A stretch of 64,000 nucleotides of DNA from Lagopus muta (Eukaryota; Chordata; Aves; Galliformes; Phasianidae), in the NCBI RefSeq assembly GCF_023343835.1, contig NC_064434.1, forward strand, positions 9,033,505 through 9,097,504, written 5' to 3'. Of the stretch, positions 63,548-64,000 are shown in pieces (the stretch's first letter is position 1; the number at the start of each line of letters is the position of its first letter). Both the position numbers and the translations under genes were made by a program. Below the pieces are notes generated by a model. That model was not told the origin of the DNA, ran no database searches, and saw only the letters and a list, made by a program, of their open reading frames with translations.

Positions 63548-63621
63548 AAAAAGGGAGGAAGGGAGAAAGGAAGGAAAGGAAGGAGGGGAGGGAGGGAGGG
63601 AGGGAGGGAGGAAGGGAGGAA
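63548..63621. repeat. GGAA/GGGA purine-rich simple repeat
   Basis: GGAA, GGGA and GGAG units occur over about 70 bases with many closely spaced runs of three G, a strand-asymmetric tract with G-quadruplex potential. Confidence 0.9.
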
Positions 63622-64000
63622 GTCTGTAGTTTCTACTGCCATTTTTGAATAATATAGAATTATATACATATATATTTTGTATTGCATGGTTTCTTTTATT
63701 TTACTTTATTTTTAAATTGAGGCAAACCAGAAAACCTCATCTTTTCTTTCCAGCTGTCTACCATGAATTTTATCCATGATTTACATTGGTCTCCCAAATT
63801 TCAGAGACAGGGAATTTTAATTCTAGGACCACAACAGGGCAAGAGCCAGGTTATCTTTCATCAGGGATTACCTATGGTTTTTATTGGATTATTCCTGACA
63901 TGGGATCGTCATATTACAGGTTAACTGTTTAGAGGAGGGAAAAACATGAGGTATAATGAAGAACAGCAATATATCTCTCCTCCCTTCTTCCCAGAATAAA

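Larger units (their letters stand above)
57411..64000. other. GDF7 upstream flank; no exon recognised
   Basis: The sequence leaves the CpG island and becomes a patchwork of CR1 fragments (57866-58061, 58295-58421, 59218-59373, 60211-60302, 60596-60758, 62671-62915) and simple repeats (57604-57658, 63548-63621) in unique DNA. Frames such as 58197-58898 and 61130-61501 are open but carry no recognisable domain, signal peptide or splice pattern. HS1BP3, expected on this side from human synteny, was not found and may lie beyond the window. Confidence 0.6.

Noticed and set aside
1..64000. CRISPR arrays, prokaryotic operons, or an integrated virus
   Set aside because: No regularly spaced repeats, no prokaryotic gene packing, and no retroviral gene pattern or paired LTRs were seen; the repeats are CR1 LINE fragments and simple repeats.

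Overview
The window looks like nuclear DNA from a bird, most probably a galliform such as chicken. It carries about two dozen CR1-type LINE fragments, recognisable by their shared 3' end ending in copies of an ATTCTATG-like octamer. It also holds split vertebrate genes with GT/AG introns and one strong CpG island. There are no operons, CRISPR arrays or prokaryotic features. The species call is inference from repeat type and gene order.

Two protein-coding genes are supported. On the + strand are the last three coding exons of LDAH (lipid droplet-associated hydrolase, C2orf43 in human): 8785-9025, 31211-31293 and 42816-43007. Reading frame and splice phase agree across both introns. The 5' part of LDAH, including the expected GHSIG serine motif, was not found and presumably lies upstream of the window. 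On the - strand is the complete coding sequence of GDF7 (BMP12), a TGF-beta/BMP family ligand: exon 1 at 56815-56488 and exon 2 at 54872-53953, separated by a 1.6 kb intron. The predicted precursor is 415 residues with a 121-residue mature domain. The two genes are tail-to-tail, the same neighbour relation as LDAH and GDF7 on human 2p24.

Layout: 1-8784 is presumed LDAH intron with three CR1 copies. 9026-31210 is a 22 kb LDAH intron with CR1 copies of both orientations, including a 1.3 kb long-form copy and one with an open ORF2 C-terminus. 31294-42815 is the last LDAH intron. 43008 to about 46 kb is the LDAH 3' UTR or flank. About 46-53.9 kb is the intergenic segment plus GDF7 3' UTR, with inverted CR1 pairs. 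53.95-57.4 kb is GDF7 with its CpG island. 57.4-64 kb is GDF7 upstream flank, mostly CR1 fragments and simple repeats, with no recognised exon.

The two genes do not form a pathway: LDAH is an intracellular lipid-droplet protein and GDF7 is a secreted morphogen. I did not find a new biological system. The most interesting local signals are around GDF7: an out-of-frame upstream ORF overlapping its start codon, a purine/pyrimidine strand-asymmetric tract of about 165 bp at its only splice acceptor, a hexamer microsatellite next to its only splice donor, CGG-rich triplets just 5' of the start, and an AT microsatellite just after the stop.
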